Notes: generated by a model from the sequence alone, not told the origin. Positions 47,325-57,123 are shown, numbered from the stretch's first letter. The stretch: DNA of 64,000 nt from Bifidobacterium oedipodis (GCF_012932425.1 NZ_JAAIII010000007.1:1-64000), one strand, 5' to 3'. A program made the numbers and translations.

Positions 47325-48241
47325 GCATGTCGTCATCCGTGAAAAACACCATCCAAGGGCGTATGACCGCCATCGAACGCAAAGATCAGATCAAACGGGA
47401 AACGGCGAACCGCCGCAAGCCGATGAATCCGATGCGATGGGTGATTCTGGTGGCTTGTGTGCTGCTGGCGTTGATCATCCTTTCCCCGCTGTTCCTTATG
47501 GTGCTGAATGCCTTCAAAACCTCAACGGATTACACGCAAAATGGTCCACTTTCTTTGCCAAGCGAGTTGTACTTCGGTGGTTTGGTGAACTTCTGGAAAG
47601 CCACGAATTTCCCCATCAAGTTCTGGAACTCGTTGTGGATTTCCGTAGTGTCCGCGTTGCTGAGTGTGGGACTGTCCCTATTTAACGCCTATGCGCTGGG
47701 TATCGGTCGCGTGCGCGGCAGCGCGTGGATTGTGGCACTGTTTATGATCCTGACCATGTTGCCCGGCGAAGGCTTCATCTACCCGCTGTTCTACATGTTC
47801 AACGCAGTGGGTATGGGCAATTCTCAATGGACCATCGTAATCATCTGCGGCATTATCAATATGGCCTTCGGCACATATCTGCTGAGTTCTGTGATGTCTA
47901 CGTTCCCCAAGGAACTACTGGAAGCAGCACAAATCGATGGTGCCGGCCGTTGGCGCACACTGTGGGGCGTGGTGTTCCCGATTATGAAGTCGAACTGCGC
48001 GGTGCTGTTCATCTTCTTCTTCATCTGGACATGGAACGAGTTCTACTTCACGCTCATCTTCCTCACTTCCGGCGATACGCAGACCATTCCGTTGGCCATC
48101 GCGTCGCTGCAGGGTGATCGCATCATGGACGTGCCGACCATCAATGCGGGCTCCTTGATCTCCCTTGTGCCGGCGTTCCTGTTCTTCCTGGTATTCCAGC
48201 GGACTCTGACCAAGGGCATCACTGCAGGAGCGGTGAAGTAG
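47321..48241 (+). CDS. ABC importer permease 2 (CUT1, MalG/UgpE type)
   Basis: A 306-residue six-span partner. The EAA loop reads ELLEAAQIDGAGRWRTLWGV, and the protein ends TKGITAGAVK as usual for this subunit. ATGA overlap with the upstream permease couples translation. A hairpin at 48250-48288 separates it from the alpha-xylosidase. Confidence 0.92.
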   Translation: MSMSSSVKNTIQGRMTAIERKDQIKRETANRRKPMNPMRWVILVACVLLALIILSPLFLMVLNAFKTSTDYTQNGPLSLPSELYFGGLVNFWKATNFPIKFWNSLWISVVSALLSVGLSLFNAYALGIGRVRGSAWIVALFMILTMLPGEGFIYPLFYMFNAVGMGNSQWTIVIICGIINMAFGTYLLSSVMSTFPKELLEAAQIDGAGRWRTLWGVVFPIMKSNCAVLFIFFFIWTWNEFYFTLIFLTSGDTQTIPLAIASLQGDRIMDVPTINAGSLISLVPAFLFFLVFQRTLTKGITAGAVK

Positions 48242-48249
48242 TAAACGAT

Positions 48250-48288
48250 TTGCGGGGCCGGCGTCCCTCCTTCCGTCCGTCCCCGCAA
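48250..48288 (+). promoter_or_regulatory. intercistronic hairpin after permease 2
   Basis: TTGCGGGG at 48250-48257 pairs with CCCCGCAA at 48281-48288, between the permease and the GH31 gene, without a T run. Probably moderates expression of the enzyme. Confidence 0.55.
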
Positions 48289-48376
48289 TCTCTGACGCAC
48301 ATTTCAGCTATTCCATAACGATACTTGCGCAGCGGCGAGCGTTGCGTGGTTCGATCCGTGAGAAAGGACGACAGAT

Positions 48377-50716
48377 ATGAAGCTTTCCGATGGCTATTGG
48401 CGCGTGCGCCAGGGATTCAAGGCAGCTTGGGCCCGCCAGACGATTACCGTGGATCCCATTGATAATGGTCTGCGCGCGCGGGCTGCTGCCAATCTCGCTT
48501 ATGGCGATCGCAGCGCGACACTGGGCGGGCCGATGTTCACGGTCACGCTTTCCACTCCGGCTGAAGGAGTGATTCGTGTGGTGGAGGAGCACTATCGCGG
48601 TGTGCCGGATCGAGGCCCTCACTTCCAGCTCAATGTAGATCCCGATGCTTCCTTCGAGGTGTTCCACGATGACCATGGCACGGGGTTGCGTGCCGGTTGC
48701 CTGGAAGCAGTGGTGTCCAATCCGGGAGAGGTGTTTTCCCTTGATTTCCGCTCCGGTGGTGTGAACCTGACCGGAACCTCCTACAAGGGATTGGGCGTGT
48801 ACCGCGATGAAGCGGCCGACTACGCCACTGCGTCCCCCCGCGCCCATCTGGATTTCGACGAAGGCTGCGGCGTGCGTCACAACTATATGCGCGAACAGCT
48901 GCGCTTGGCACCCGATGAGAAGGTGTACGGGTTCGGCGAACGCTTCGGCCATTTCGTCAAGAACGGACAGAGCGTGGAGATGTGGAATTCCGATGCGGGA
49001 ACCTCGTCTGATGCCGTCTACAAGTCGATTCCCTTCTACTGGACCAGCAAAGGGTACGGCGTATTTGTCAACCATCCCGAAGACGTTTCGTTCGAGGTCG
49101 GCTCGGAGACCGTGGGTAAAATCCAGTTCTCCACGCGTGGAGAACGGTTGGAATACTATGTGATCGCAGGTCCGGAGCCCAAGGATATGCTGCGACGTTA
49201 CACTGCGCTAACCGGTCGTGCTCCATATCTGCCGGCGTGGTCGTACGGTCTGTGGCTGACCACCTCATTCCTGACCGACTACGATGACGCCACCGTCGCC
49301 GGTTTCGTGGACGGCATGCGGGAACGTGATATTCCTCTGTCCGTATTCCATTACGACTGCTATTGGCTGCGTCCGTATCATTGGTGCGATTTCGAATGGG
49401 ACGGCGACATGTTCCATGATCCCAGTGGCACCATCGCTGAGCATCATCGCAAGGGATTGAAGGTCTGCGTATGGATTAACCCGTACCTCAGCTCAGTATC
49501 TCCGCTATATGACGAGGCTGTGGCAGGCGGGTATCTGTTGAAGCTCGCAGATGGCAGCGCCTTTGCCACCGACTTCTGGCAGCCAGGCATGGGGCTCATC
49601 GATTTCACCAATCCCGACGCTCGCGAATGGTATTGCTCCAAGCTGGGCAAACTGATCGACATGGGTGTGGACTGCTTCAAAACTGATTTCGGTGAATCCA
49701 TCCCCACCAACGTGGTATATGACAATGGTGCCGATCCGGTGGCGATGCACAACTACTACACCTATCTGTACAACGAAACGGTGTACCGCTACCTGGAGCA
49801 GCGGCAAGGCAAGGGGCAGGCAGTGCTATTCGCCCGCTCAGCTACTGTGGGAGGCCAGCAGTTCCCAGTGCATTGGGGCGGTGACTGCGAATCCACCTAT
49901 CCTGCGATGTCTGAATCACTGCGGGGTGGCTTGTCGCTGATGAGCTCCGGTTTTGGGTATTGGGCGCATGACATTGGTGGATTCGAAGGTGATCCCGGTC
50001 CTGACTTGTATAAGCGCTGGGTGCAGTTCGGGCTGCTGTCGACGCATTCGCGTCTGCATGGTTCGAAAACCGTGCGTGTGCCGTGGGCCTTCGATGAGGA
50101 ATCGTGTGATGTGCTGCGCACATTCACCAAGCTCAAGCTCTCCCTGCTGCCGTATCTGGCGCGAGGATCCCGTCAGGTCAGTGAGGACGGCATCCCGTTG
50201 ATGCGTCCGATGGCATTGGAATTCCCCCATGACCCTGCGGTGCGGTATCTGGATCGCCAGTACATGCTGGGTGACGATCTGCTGGTTGCTCCGGTGTTCT
50301 CGCCGGATGGTTGCGTGGAATACTATGTGCCCGAAGGCGAATGGACCAATTACCTGACCGGGGAACGTATCGTCGGTCCTGCATGGGTGACCGGCACGTT
50401 TGACTACATGTCATTGCCGCTGATGGTTCGTCCTGGTGCCGTAATCCCCGTGCAAGAAGGCCGCGTCGATACTGAAGGTGATTTGCTGGATGGCGTGACC
50501 CTTAAGGTGTTTGCTCCCGAGGCGTTGGGTGAGGAATGGACGAGCGTGGAGCTTCGCCGCGGATTCGAACAGGATGCCGCCGTTGTGGAATTCCGTATGC
50601 GTCGCATAGGCAACGCATTGCAGGCACAAGCTTCGGACACGGGCCTTGCTTGGTCGATTATGGTGGGCGATAAGCAGGCTCATGCATGTCAGGGTGCGGC
50701 AGAACTGACGTGGTGA
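48377..50716 (+). CDS. alpha-xylosidase, GH31 (YicI type)
   Basis: A 779-residue intracellular enzyme that removes alpha-linked xylose, for example from isoprimeverose or xyloglucan fragments. The N-terminal beta-sandwich (YGFGERFGHFVKNG) precedes the barrel. CFKTDFGESIPT contains nucleophile Asp437; this KTDFGE form marks YicI-type alpha-xylosidases rather than GH31 alpha-glucosidases. ARSATVGGQQFPVHWGGD and LLSTHSRLHGSK follow. No signal peptide. AAAGGAC precedes the ATG. Its terminator separates it from the LacI gene. An alpha-xyloside is therefore the best guess for the importer's cargo. Confidence 0.9.
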   Translation: MKLSDGYWRVRQGFKAAWARQTITVDPIDNGLRARAAANLAYGDRSATLGGPMFTVTLSTPAEGVIRVVEEHYRGVPDRGPHFQLNVDPDASFEVFHDDHGTGLRAGCLEAVVSNPGEVFSLDFRSGGVNLTGTSYKGLGVYRDEAADYATASPRAHLDFDEGCGVRHNYMREQLRLAPDEKVYGFGERFGHFVKNGQSVEMWNSDAGTSSDAVYKSIPFYWTSKGYGVFVNHPEDVSFEVGSETVGKIQFSTRGERLEYYVIAGPEPKDMLRRYTALTGRAPYLPAWSYGLWLTTSFLTDYDDATVAGFVDGMRERDIPLSVFHYDCYWLRPYHWCDFEWDGDMFHDPSGTIAEHHRKGLKVCVWINPYLSSVSPLYDEAVAGGYLLKLADGSAFATDFWQPGMGLIDFTNPDAREWYCSKLGKLIDMGVDCFKTDFGESIPTNVVYDNGADPVAMHNYYTYLYNETVYRYLEQRQGKGQAVLFARSATVGGQQFPVHWGGDCESTYPAMSESLRGGLSLMSSGFGYWAHDIGGFEGDPGPDLYKRWVQFGLLSTHSRLHGSKTVRVPWAFDEESCDVLRTFTKLKLSLLPYLARGSRQVSEDGIPLMRPMALEFPHDPAVRYLDRQYMLGDDLLVAPVFSPDGCVEYYVPEGEWTNYLTGERIVGPAWVTGTFDYMSLPLMVRPGAVIPVQEGRVDTEGDLLDGVTLKVFAPEALGEEWTSVELRRGFEQDAAVVEFRMRRIGNALQAQASDTGLAWSIMVGDKQAHACQGAAELTW

Positions 50717-50759
50717 TCGCTGGCTGATGCCTGAATGTCCGTTAGAGGACAGGTTTCGG

Positions 50760-50797
50760 GGGCAAGTTTCGCTTCTTTAAGCGGACTTGCCCTTTTT
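50760..50797 (+). terminator. rho-independent terminator after GH31
   Basis: GGGCAAGT at 50760 pairs with ACTTGCCC ending at 50792, extended by CGCTT/AAGCG, and followed by TTTTT. A strong terminator for the importer-xylosidase operon. Confidence 0.93.
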
Positions 50798-50916
50798 CAT
50801 AATGCTTTTTGATGCGACGCATACCAATGAGGGAGTTTGCGATGGTATACATAGAAGAAAACATGGGCTCTCGGGCAGCGACGCTCGTGGAAGTCTTGGA
50901 ACATCGGAGGGAGCGT

Positions 50917-52020
50917 ATGGCGGGGCGCGTAACCATTAAGGACGTGGCGCGGGAGGCTCAGGTCTCCATCAAAACGGTGTCTAATGTGCTGAATAACCGC
51001 GGCAGCATGCGCCCGGAGACGCGGCAGCGCGTCGAAGACACCATGCGACGGCTTGGATACACGCTGAACGTGTCCGCGCGCGCGATGAAAACCGGCGGTA
51101 CGCGTCTCATCGGATTGGGTATTTTTGACTTCTCCCAGCCATTCGCCCCCTATCTGGCGGATATCGTCATTGAATACGCCAAACAGCGCGAATATGGCGT
51201 AATCATCAATACATATGGTTCGGGAGGCGAAGGCCTGCCGACCATTATCGACGACACCTACAGGCTTGGTGCCGACGGCTGGCTGTTCTTCACGGAACGC
51301 CCGTTGGCGCACAAGGGAGCAGTGCTGCGACAGCCATATCCGGTGGTACTGGCAGGCGATTATCTGGCGTATGGTGCTGCCGATGCGGTTACCATGCCCA
51401 ATGTCGAAGCATTGGCCAGTGTGGTTGGGCGTTTGATCGATGAAGGGCATGAACGTATCGCATTGTTGGGTGCTTCGGATGTCAAATTGACCGGTGACGT
51501 GTCTTCTCGCCAAGTCTGTTGCCGGTTGAGCGCCCTAGGAGAGCGTGCGATTGATGCCACGCTTGCGTCGCCGGAAGGCACGCAGGCCCTGCGCGTGCAG
51601 GGGTATGCCAAAGCCTTCGTGGATCGAGGTATGCCGGTGGATTGGCGGCTGGCAATTACGGTACCACTGTGGAATCAGGCCGGAGGCGTGCGGGCAATTG
51701 ACGCGCTGCTCGACGGCATGAACATCACCGATTGCCCCGAGATCATCGTCTGTTTGAACGATGCCATGGCGTTTGGCGCGATGCATGAATTGCAGCGGCG
51801 TGGCCTGCGCGTGCCCGACGATGTGCAGGTAATCGGATTCGATAATGTGCCTGAAGGGCAGTATTCCGTGCCTTCGCTGACCACCATCGATCCGCACGTT
51901 GAGACTTATGCGCGCCGGGCGGTGGACATGCTGATCGAACGTATCGAAGGATATGATGGCCCGGCGCGCACCTATGTCACCGATTTCGCATTGGTCGAGC
52001 GCGAATCCACGCGACTGTGA
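50917..52020 (+). CDS. LacI-family regulator of the xylosidase cluster
   Basis: A 367-residue regulator. The helix-turn-helix is VTIKDVAREAQVSIKTVSNV, the hinge NVSARAMKTG, and the sensor domain ends in VIGFDNVPEGQYSVPSLTTID. The start at 50917 follows GGAGGG; a possible upstream reading of 36 more residues is unlike the family. It shares the recognition segment SIKTVSN with the regulator at 55955, which suggests both read similar operators. Transcribed separately from the GH31 operon by position of the terminator. Confidence 0.88.
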   Translation: MAGRVTIKDVAREAQVSIKTVSNVLNNRGSMRPETRQRVEDTMRRLGYTLNVSARAMKTGGTRLIGLGIFDFSQPFAPYLADIVIEYAKQREYGVIINTYGSGGEGLPTIIDDTYRLGADGWLFFTERPLAHKGAVLRQPYPVVLAGDYLAYGAADAVTMPNVEALASVVGRLIDEGHERIALLGASDVKLTGDVSSRQVCCRLSALGERAIDATLASPEGTQALRVQGYAKAFVDRGMPVDWRLAITVPLWNQAGGVRAIDALLDGMNITDCPEIIVCLNDAMAFGAMHELQRRGLRVPDDVQVIGFDNVPEGQYSVPSLTTIDPHVETYARRAVDMLIERIEGYDGPARTYVTDFALVERESTRL

Positions 52021-52067
52021 CGCTGCTGTGACACTGCGCATGCTGCGGCATCTGTCTGCCGCCGAAC

Positions 52068-53648
52068 TCACACTTTCGACGCCCAAATGGATTGGTTGCC
52101 GCCGATAGCACTGAACGTCATCACCTGCTTCAAATCCTTGTCTCGCGGAAGATCGGCGAATGCACCGGCGTAGGTCGTCTCACCATCGTCTGAGGTAAGC
52201 GTGATGGTCATCTGATTCGAGCCCTCGCTAACGTTCCATGTGCCGGTGCGCTCGCCGGATACGGTGCCGTTGGCGTGCAGCGTAATCGATACTGGCAGTT
52301 CGACGCCTTTGTATTGCGTGCCGGAGTTATCGCCATCGGACTTGGCGGTGGCTTGCAATCCTTGGAAGAACGTGGCGGTCTTGTGGACGACCAGTTCGTA
52401 GTCGCCGCTCAACTCGCTGGTTGCGTAGCCTGCGCTCGCGGCTTTGACGCCGGTGTATTCGTATGGTGCGGCTGTCAGCCAACCGTCGGCGGTGGGCAGC
52501 AGCTCACGCACGCGCACCTCATGTTCTTCGCCGCGCGATGAGAAACGAGTGTGGTACACGATATAGGCCGTGCCGTCGTCGTCAACCATTGCCGAATTAT
52601 GGCCCTGTGCCACTTCGATGGCATCGCTGTCGTTGCCGCTCCACTGCACGGACGACATTAGTCGGATGCCGGTGCCGCCCAGCCAGTTTTCGGTGATGGA
52701 AGAGGTGAAAATCGCGCTGTTGCCGGCTTCGTCAAGATAAGGGCCGGTGATGTCCTTGGAGCGGAACAGGCGCACCTGATAGCCGCCGGTCTGCTGCAGC
52801 GCGGCATAGGACACGAACAAATACCAGTAGCCATTGGTATTAAGCAGGTAGGAGCCTTCGCCGCTGACGGCGTGGCCGCCGGCGATTTTGACGCCATAAT
52901 AGGGGTCCGAGCGATCCTCGACCTGATTGTAGGTGGTGCTGTAATCGCGCAGGCCGGTGGCTGGGTCAAGCTTGAGCATCCACAGACCACCGAACCAGGA
53001 ACCAAAGGTCATCCACATCGTGCCGTCCTCGTCATAGGTGACGCAGGGGTCGATGGCGTTGATTTCGGTGTCGCCGGGGGAGAGGTAGCGACTGGGCGTG
53101 GTATCGCTGCCCAACACCTGCGGCACGTCAGTAGCGGCCATGGTATCGGTGCGGAACCCGGAATACACCACCGGCCCCACATAGGTCCAGTCGCCTTCGA
53201 TATCGTCGGCGGTGAGCAGCACGATTACCGACTTGTAGTTGGTGCCGTTGACGGACATGTACATGCACCATTTGCCCATGGTTTCGTTCCATACCACCTC
53301 AGGGGCCCACATATTACCGGTGAGATCGGAGTTGGCGGGCTGCTTGGGCCAGGCCTGCCAGATATCGCCGAGGATGTCTTTGAAATCGGTGCTCAGATTG
53401 TTGGAGAAAGTTTCCCAGTTGACCAGATCGGTGGATTTTGCCCATGCACGGTGCGACCCGAACACATAGTAGGTATCGTTGGCTTTGACCACGGAGGGAT
53501 CGTGCACGGAAACACGCTTGATATCAGAGACTTGGTCGACGATGGCACCGGAACTATGGCTGGGGGCCGTGCAGCCGGTGAGCGCCAGTGTGGTCGCGGC
53601 CATTCCCGCTGCGAGACGGTGTGACAGACGGGTGCGTGGTGCGGTCAT
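52068..53648 (-). CDS. endo-1,5-alpha-L-arabinanase, GH43 lipoprotein
   Basis: A 526-residue surface lipoprotein (signal peptide, lipobox LTGC with Cys26). The GH43 propeller begins SVHDPSVVKANDTYYVFGSH with catalytic base Asp50. NAIDPCVTYDEDGTMWMTFGSW carries a further conserved acidic region, shown around residues 190-212, and VSGEGSYLL the acid Glu. The C-terminal ~120 residues resemble the lipocalin-like domain often attached to arabinanases. It is the only clearly exported glycanase in the locus and would supply arabino-oligosaccharides. GGAGG precedes the ATG. Divergent from the 703-residue GH43, with two operators between. Confidence 0.88.
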   Translation of the reverse strand: MTAPRTRLSHRLAAGMAATTLALTGCTAPSHSSGAIVDQVSDIKRVSVHDPSVVKANDTYYVFGSHRAWAKSTDLVNWETFSNNLSTDFKDILGDIWQAWPKQPANSDLTGNMWAPEVVWNETMGKWCMYMSVNGTNYKSVIVLLTADDIEGDWTYVGPVVYSGFRTDTMAATDVPQVLGSDTTPSRYLSPGDTEINAIDPCVTYDEDGTMWMTFGSWFGGLWMLKLDPATGLRDYSTTYNQVEDRSDPYYGVKIAGGHAVSGEGSYLLNTNGYWYLFVSYAALQQTGGYQVRLFRSKDITGPYLDEAGNSAIFTSSITENWLGGTGIRLMSSVQWSGNDSDAIEVAQGHNSAMVDDDGTAYIVYHTRFSSRGEEHEVRVRELLPTADGWLTAAPYEYTGVKAASAGYATSELSGDYELVVHKTATFFQGLQATAKSDGDNSGTQYKGVELPVSITLHANGTVSGERTGTWNVSEGSNQMTITLTSDDGETTYAGAFADLPRDKDLKQVMTFSAIGGNQSIWASKV

Positions 53649-53696
53649 ATGGGAGCCTCCTATGGTGGGCCTGCGTCATGGTTCGACACGACGGAG

Positions 53697-53713
53697 TTGT
53701 ACAACGATGTAAA
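53697..53713. promoter_or_regulatory. operator in divergent GH43 control region (A)
   Basis: TTGTACAACGATGTAAA is a CG-centred near palindrome, 49 bases before the arabinanase start. Confidence 0.7.
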
Positions 53714-53725
53714 TTTCAATTACAA

Positions 53726-53743
53726 TTATACAACGTTGTAAAC
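53726..53743. promoter_or_regulatory. operator in divergent GH43 control region (B)
   Basis: TTATACAACGTTGTAAAC contains TTACAACGTTGTAA-like symmetry, 28 bases before the 703-residue GH43 start and about 30 bases centre to centre from site A, three helical turns apart. Confidence 0.72.
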
Positions 53744-53771
53744 ATGAAAAGCAACCGGAAAGGCGTCGCCA

Positions 53772-55883
53772 ATGCAGGGCACCTACTCGCTGTTGAGTTA
53801 TACACGCATCCCCACCAGTCGTGAGGAGGCGAATAATGCCGATATCGCGCTGAGCATGCATCTCGCGCTGCGCTCCCATGTTGATGGCGAATGGACGCCG
53901 CTGAACGAGAACTATGGCATTTTCTTTGCGGCTGCGGTGCCGTTGGCCACTGTGCCGACCCATGCCAGAGGTGCGTTGAGTGCGTCATCCCATTTCTCGG
54001 GCGAAGGCGATGCGCCGGCCTCCGCGGCCGTGGAACTTCAGGCGGCGATGCCTGACGTCGATATCGTTTTGAAAAGCCTGATCGATCCCTATCTGTTCCG
54101 CCTCAAAGACGGACGTTTCGCCATCGTTGCCACACGCACCGCCCGCGGCGGCGAATCAGATGGATCCGAGCGAAACTCCTTTCTCTTGGCTGTCAGTGCA
54201 GATCTGCTGTCGTATACACAACTGGGTCAGGTCACGGTGGCTGATACTCACGGCGTGCATCGGCCGGCTGCTGCATACGATGCCGCACACGACTGCTATG
54301 TGGTGCGCTGGCAGGATGATGACGGCAATATGGCTGCCGCGACAGTGCGTGATTTGGTTGCGGCGGCGGGCGGAGACGCCCTGACTCCCTCGGCACAGGC
54401 CTTGGCATGGTCGGATGTTGTTACCGATTATGCGGCGCAGGATGAGGAATATGGCATCGCCGGCTGCGTGCCGGGCAACGTTATTGCCATCGATAAAAGC
54501 GAGGCTGAGCGACTGACGGTGCGTTTCGGCCGTGTGCACAACACCAGCGCCACCGTGCGCCCGGCCCGACTCTCCGCATCACTGCGCGGCGAAGAGGCGC
54601 GGGAGGCCGTGGAAGTGCTGAACAAAACCACGGTGACGTTGGGCTATTCCGATGGCTCGTCCACCGTGCGTCGCGTGGATTGGGACCAAGCCCAGTTGGC
54701 ACAGCTCGGCGAACAGGCCGTCGCAGGCAAGTTGCGACCCGGCCAGCGCTTGCGCATAGATGGACGCGTGCGCCAGACCGTGTATCCGGTGCCGTTCGCG
54801 GTCGAACGTGCCGATCCGTCGGTGTTTGCATGGCGCTACAACGGCAAACCGCTGTTCCTGTTCATCGCCACCGACGACACCGATGGCAACTGCATCGATC
54901 CCAACGGCGGTGCCACGCATATGCCATTGCGCGTGGCCGAGTCCATCGTCGAACTGTCCGACGAAGCCGGCGGGCGCGAACGTGAGGTTGATGTGCTGGT
55001 GCGCGGCGACCTGAACAGCGAAGGCCGTGAGATGACCGGCTGCTTCTGGGCACCCGAATTGCACGTTATCGCAGGTCGCCTGTCGATTCTGTTCATGCCT
55101 TGCTTCGACGGCGAGGCCGAGAACCCCGATGGCTCGGCGAACGAACGGGCCGGCAAGCCGGATATGTGGACCGGCAGCTGCCATATCATGCAACTGAAAC
55201 AGGATGAGGATGGCCGTGATCTTGATCCGCGTGACAAAGCCAATTGGAGCGTTCCCGAACCGATTCTTGGGCCCGAAGGCGAATCGTTGAACCCAGTGCA
55301 GCGCATCAGCCTGGATATGACGGTGCTGCAGGATTCCGGCCGCTGGTATTACGCCTGGCAGCAGGTGGGCAGCGTGTGGATCGCGCGCTTCGATCCGGAG
55401 CATCCCGCCCGCCTGACGAGCGCACCCAAGCAGATTGTCGTGCCGGAATTCGCATGGGACAACCTCATCGCCGAAGGCCCGAACGCCATTGTGCATGAAG
55501 GACGCATCTACCTGATCTATTCCGGCTCTTTGGTCGGCATCGACTACACCACCGGTCTGATCAGTGCGCCGGCCGGGCGTCGCGCCGATCTGACGGATCC
55601 GGGCGTATGGACCAAGCTTGATTATCCACTGCAGAAATCAGGCATGTACAACGGCGAATGGCAGCTGGGCACCGGCCATGGCATGTGGTCGCATGATGAG
55701 GATGGCAATCTGATTTATGTATTCCACAACGCCGAATACTCCGAAGGGCATTATGGCGGGCGCGACGCCCAGGTGCGGCGCGTGCATTGGGCCTCGGATG
55801 GTATGCCAATCCTCGACATGCAGGCTGACGAGGAACTTAACCCAAGCTATGCTTGTATAACGATGGAAATTGTGGTGCGCTGA
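53772..55883 (+). CDS. GH43 arabinosidase with extra N-terminal domain
   Basis: A 703-residue cytosolic protein. A GH43 catalytic propeller lies in the second half: base Asp348 in VERADPSVF, CFWAPELH, Asp515 in ISLDMTVLQ and acid Glu568 in IAEGPNAIV, then QLGTGHGMW. The first ~340 residues also look like a propeller-type domain (DPYLFRLKDGRFAIVAT, HRPAAAYD) but lack an obvious full catalytic set. It may be a tandem GH43 with one degenerate unit. No signal peptide; AAAGG precedes the ATG. Likely an exo-acting alpha-L-arabinofuranosidase on imported arabinan fragments. Confidence 0.78.
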   Translation: MQGTYSLLSYTRIPTSREEANNADIALSMHLALRSHVDGEWTPLNENYGIFFAAAVPLATVPTHARGALSASSHFSGEGDAPASAAVELQAAMPDVDIVLKSLIDPYLFRLKDGRFAIVATRTARGGESDGSERNSFLLAVSADLLSYTQLGQVTVADTHGVHRPAAAYDAAHDCYVVRWQDDDGNMAAATVRDLVAAAGGDALTPSAQALAWSDVVTDYAAQDEEYGIAGCVPGNVIAIDKSEAERLTVRFGRVHNTSATVRPARLSASLRGEEAREAVEVLNKTTVTLGYSDGSSTVRRVDWDQAQLAQLGEQAVAGKLRPGQRLRIDGRVRQTVYPVPFAVERADPSVFAWRYNGKPLFLFIATDDTDGNCIDPNGGATHMPLRVAESIVELSDEAGGREREVDVLVRGDLNSEGREMTGCFWAPELHVIAGRLSILFMPCFDGEAENPDGSANERAGKPDMWTGSCHIMQLKQDEDGRDLDPRDKANWSVPEPILGPEGESLNPVQRISLDMTVLQDSGRWYYAWQQVGSVWIARFDPEHPARLTSAPKQIVVPEFAWDNLIAEGPNAIVHEGRIYLIYSGSLVGIDYTTGLISAPAGRRADLTDPGVWTKLDYPLQKSGMYNGEWQLGTGHGMWSHDEDGNLIYVFHNAEYSEGHYGGRDAQVRRVHWASDGMPILDMQADEELNPSYACITMEIVVR
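55853..55869. promoter_or_regulatory. operator inside the 3' end of the GH43 gene
   Basis: TTGTATAACGATGGAAA lies in the last 30 bases of the 703-residue GH43 coding region and 86 bases before the LacI gene. It probably serves the regulator's own promoter. Confidence 0.55.
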
Positions 55884-55954
55884 AGCCCCGACCAAACATC
55901 GCCGGGGGACGTTGCGCGAATTCCCCTCAAACGAGAACAGAATATGGAGCGATA

Positions 55955-57031
55955 ATGGCCAGAAGAACTATCGGAAAGGCCGGCGAGCACGTCGTCACCA
56001 TGCGTGACGTCGCCAAGCTTGCAGGCGTATCGATTAAAACAGTTTCCAACGTGGTCAATGACTATGAATTCGTGTCCCAGTCGACGCGAGACAAAGTCAA
56101 TCAAGCCATCGACGAGCTGGGATATACGGTGAATATGTCCGCGCGCAACCTGCGCAAGGGCCAGACCGGCATCATCGGTCTAGCCGTACCCGATTTGCAG
56201 CTGCCGTATTTTGCGCAACTGAGTTCGCTGGTTATCGAAGAAGCGAAGAAGGTCGGCCTGCGTGTGATCGTGGAGCCCACGCAGTATTCGCGCGAAGGTG
56301 AATTCGATGCGTTGCTCGGCTCCCAGCAATCCATGATGGACGGTCTGATCTACAGCCCGCTGGAACTGGCGAAATCGGATCTCGACGATATCAATTTGGA
56401 CTATCCAATGGTGCTGATCGGCGAACGCATCTTCACTGATCGCTACGACCATATTTCCACGGAAAACGTTGAAGGTGCTAAGCGTGCGACCCAATACCTG
56501 TTGCAAACCGGGTGCCGGCATATCGCCGTGCTGGGCACCCACCCCGGCGAAGATATCGGTTCGGCAAGTCTGCGTTTGCGGGGTTACAAGGAAGCGCTGG
56601 AAGAGGGTGGCATCGAATTCGATTCAGCATTGGAAGTCCCGGCCGGGTTCTGGCGTCGTAATGAAGGCGTCGAAGCGATGAACGCTCTGCTGGATTCAGG
56701 CGTTGAAGTCGACGGTGTGGTGGCTCTGAACGACATGCTGGCCTCTGGTGCTATGTATGCCATTCAGATGAGGGGGTTGAAAATCCCCGATGATATTTCG
56801 GTGATCGGCTTTGATAATTCCGATGATTCGCAATATATGTCACCTGCGCTCAGCTCGATTGCGCCAGGACTGGATGCGGTGGCCAGATTGTCGGTCAAGG
56901 TGCTTCAAGACCGTATAGCCGGAGTGGCGCCGTTTGGCGTTGCCGAAGGCGTATCAGTGTTCCGCAAGGTCACCTCGTCGCTGGTGGTGCGCCAGTCCAC
57001 GCGTGTGCTGGATCCTTCGATCCGGCTGTAA
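55955..57031 (+). CDS. LacI-family regulator of the arabinan cluster
   Basis: A 358-residue regulator. VTMRDVAKLAGVSIKTVSNV forms the DNA-binding unit, MSARNLRKGQTGIIGLAV the hinge and domain entry, and VIGFDNSDDSQYMSPALSSI the C-terminal ligand part. GGAG lies 5 bases before the ATG at 55955. It is in the middle of the arabinan genes and shares recognition residues with the regulator at 50917. It likely controls the operators from 53.7 to 58.4 kb in response to arabinose oligosaccharides. A terminator follows at 57124. Confidence 0.9.
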   Translation: MARRTIGKAGEHVVTMRDVAKLAGVSIKTVSNVVNDYEFVSQSTRDKVNQAIDELGYTVNMSARNLRKGQTGIIGLAVPDLQLPYFAQLSSLVIEEAKKVGLRVIVEPTQYSREGEFDALLGSQQSMMDGLIYSPLELAKSDLDDINLDYPMVLIGERIFTDRYDHISTENVEGAKRATQYLLQTGCRHIAVLGTHPGEDIGSASLRLRGYKEALEEGGIEFDSALEVPAGFWRRNEGVEAMNALLDSGVEVDGVVALNDMLASGAMYAIQMRGLKIPDDISVIGFDNSDDSQYMSPALSSIAPGLDAVARLSVKVLQDRIAGVAPFGVAEGVSVFRKVTSSLVVRQSTRVLDPSIRL

Positions 57032-57123
57032 GAGGTGAGATTAAGCGCGGTCGGATTCGGCCGGTTTCTCGGACGGGGTTGAGTAGATCTGGATTTGCGC
57101 TTGTGCTTGATGATTTAGGGGTG

